Assembly: GCA_036169595.1 (NCBI GenBank) | Contig: CM069769.1 | Coordinates: 720,001-784,000 of the forward strand | Source: Dictyostelium firmibasis | Lineage: Eukaryota > Evosea > Eumycetozoa > Dictyosteliales > Dictyosteliaceae | Length of the DNA: 64,000 nt | Direction: 5' to 3' | Shown here: in pieces, positions 63,370-64,000 of the stretch | Numbering within the stretch: the first letter of the stretch is position 1 | Layout: every line of letters starts with the position of its first letter | Program-made: the position numbers and the translations under genes | The notes under the pieces: generated by a model | Told to the model about the DNA's origin: nothing | The model's input: the letters and a program-made list of their open reading frames with translations, nothing else | The model's database searches: none

Positions 63370-64000
63370 ATGTCAAAAAATAACAAAAAAGGTTCATTAT
63401 CAATAAATAAAAAACCACAATCAGTTGATAAATTATATGGTAAATCTGATGTAGATAGTTGTAAGTTTTATTCTATTCTAATTAAAATTTCAATATTATA
63501 ATATCAATAAAAATTACTAACTAAATATTCTAATATTTTATAATTAGTTATTGATAAAAAGAATAAAGTTGATTTATCAACCATAAAAGGAAAACATAAC
63601 AATAAATCTAAAATTCCAGAAAAAGTTGATATTGGATTAGATATTTCAGAAGAAGAAGTTGAGGATTTTGAAAGTGAAGATGACGACTTTGAAGATGGTA
63701 TTGGATCAGAATCAGATGATGATATCGTAGAAAAAAAAACAAAAAATAAAGATTTAGATTTAGAGAATAAGACAGCATGGGGTAAAGATAAAAAACTTTT
63801 TTATTCAAAAAAGAGTGATTCAAAAGATATTGCATCTGAAGATGAAGATGAAGAAGAATTAGAAGCTGAACAACTACAAAAACATAGAAATAAATTAATT
63901 AAAGATGATGATTTCCAAGATGATGATCAATCTTTTAAAAATTTATTAAATAAGAAAAACAAAGATAAAACAATTTTAAAACCTGAAGAAAAAATGTTAC
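63370..64000 (+). CDS. UTP3/SAS10-like ribosome biogenesis protein, 5' part
   Basis: Exon 1 is 63370-63460 and exon 2 starts at 63548 and runs past the window edge. The visible 180 or so residues are Lys/Asp/Glu-rich. They include ENKTAWGKDKKLFYSKK, the conserved WGKxKxxYY-type motif at the N-terminus of Sas10/Utp3, followed by an acidic DEDEEELEAEQLQKHRNKL segment. Family members belong to the U3 small-subunit processome. The diagnostic C-terminal Sas10 domain would lie outside the window, so the call is moderate. Confidence 0.72.

Overview
The window reads as a nuclear chromosome segment of a social amoeba, almost certainly Dictyostelium discoideum. The support is extreme A+T content, homopolymer A/T spacers, short AT-rich introns with GTAAGT/GTAAAT/GTATGT donors, long in-frame AAT runs giving poly-asparagine, and protein-coding genes recognisable as this species (a Skp1 sequence and the single MAP2K, mekA). 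Species and chromosome are inferred from memory of these proteins; no database was searched.

Layout: (a) 0.7-12.0 kb holds a RING+CBM20 protein, two tandem XYPPX-repeat small proteins, an F-box/JmjC/kinase-like fusion protein, mekA and a KxDL-motif protein. (b) 12.2-24.3 kb is an accessory island. A faint old LTR remnant and a reverse-orientation tRNA-derived SINE-like monomer are followed by a Ty3/gypsy LTR retrotransposon (DGLT-A-like) with 374-bp LTRs that look identical. It is interrupted inside its reverse-transcriptase region by a 4.6-kb DNA transposon with CACT termini (CACTA/EnSpm-like). The 3' LTR ends 12 bp upstream of an intron-containing tRNA-Tyr(GUA) gene. Downstream lie three copies of a dimeric tRNA-like, A-tailed repeat that behaves like a SINE. 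(c) 24.3-36.8 kb, all minus strand, holds a membrane-anchored RING protein, a FUSC-like membrane protein, an RNF10-type RING protein, a decayed IPT/TIG (tgr-like) pseudogene and DDRGK1. (d) 37.3-43.3 kb holds Skp1, elongin A, tubulin cofactor E, a small acidic protein and coatomer zeta. (e) 43.6-50 kb holds a CRT10-like WD40 protein, a LACTB-like serine hydrolase and an organellar-type DEAD-box helicase. (f) 50-64 kb holds a degraded gene remnant, TBC1D22-type RabGAP, RNase P subunit p30, a choline-transporter-like protein, an unrecognised 697-residue protein, a SIKE/FGFR1OP2-like coiled coil, and the 5' part of UTP3/SAS10, which runs off the window.

There are no operons. Genes are single transcription units, mostly 0.3-1 kb apart, and functional links are loose: several ubiquitin-system proteins (F-box, Skp1, elongin A, four RING or UFM1-related proteins), membrane traffic (KxDL, COPZ, TBC) and RNA processing (p30, UTP3, DEAD-box). 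Exon coordinates were set by hand from reading frame, splice consensus and phase, and all reported joins of host genes are phase-consistent.

The best candidate for an undescribed system is the tRNA-derived SINE-like family at 12.74 kb and 22.99-24.13 kb. Its units have intact Pol III A-box and near-consensus B-box motifs, a conserved terminal hairpin, A-tails and target-site duplications, in a genome where I recall no described SINE.
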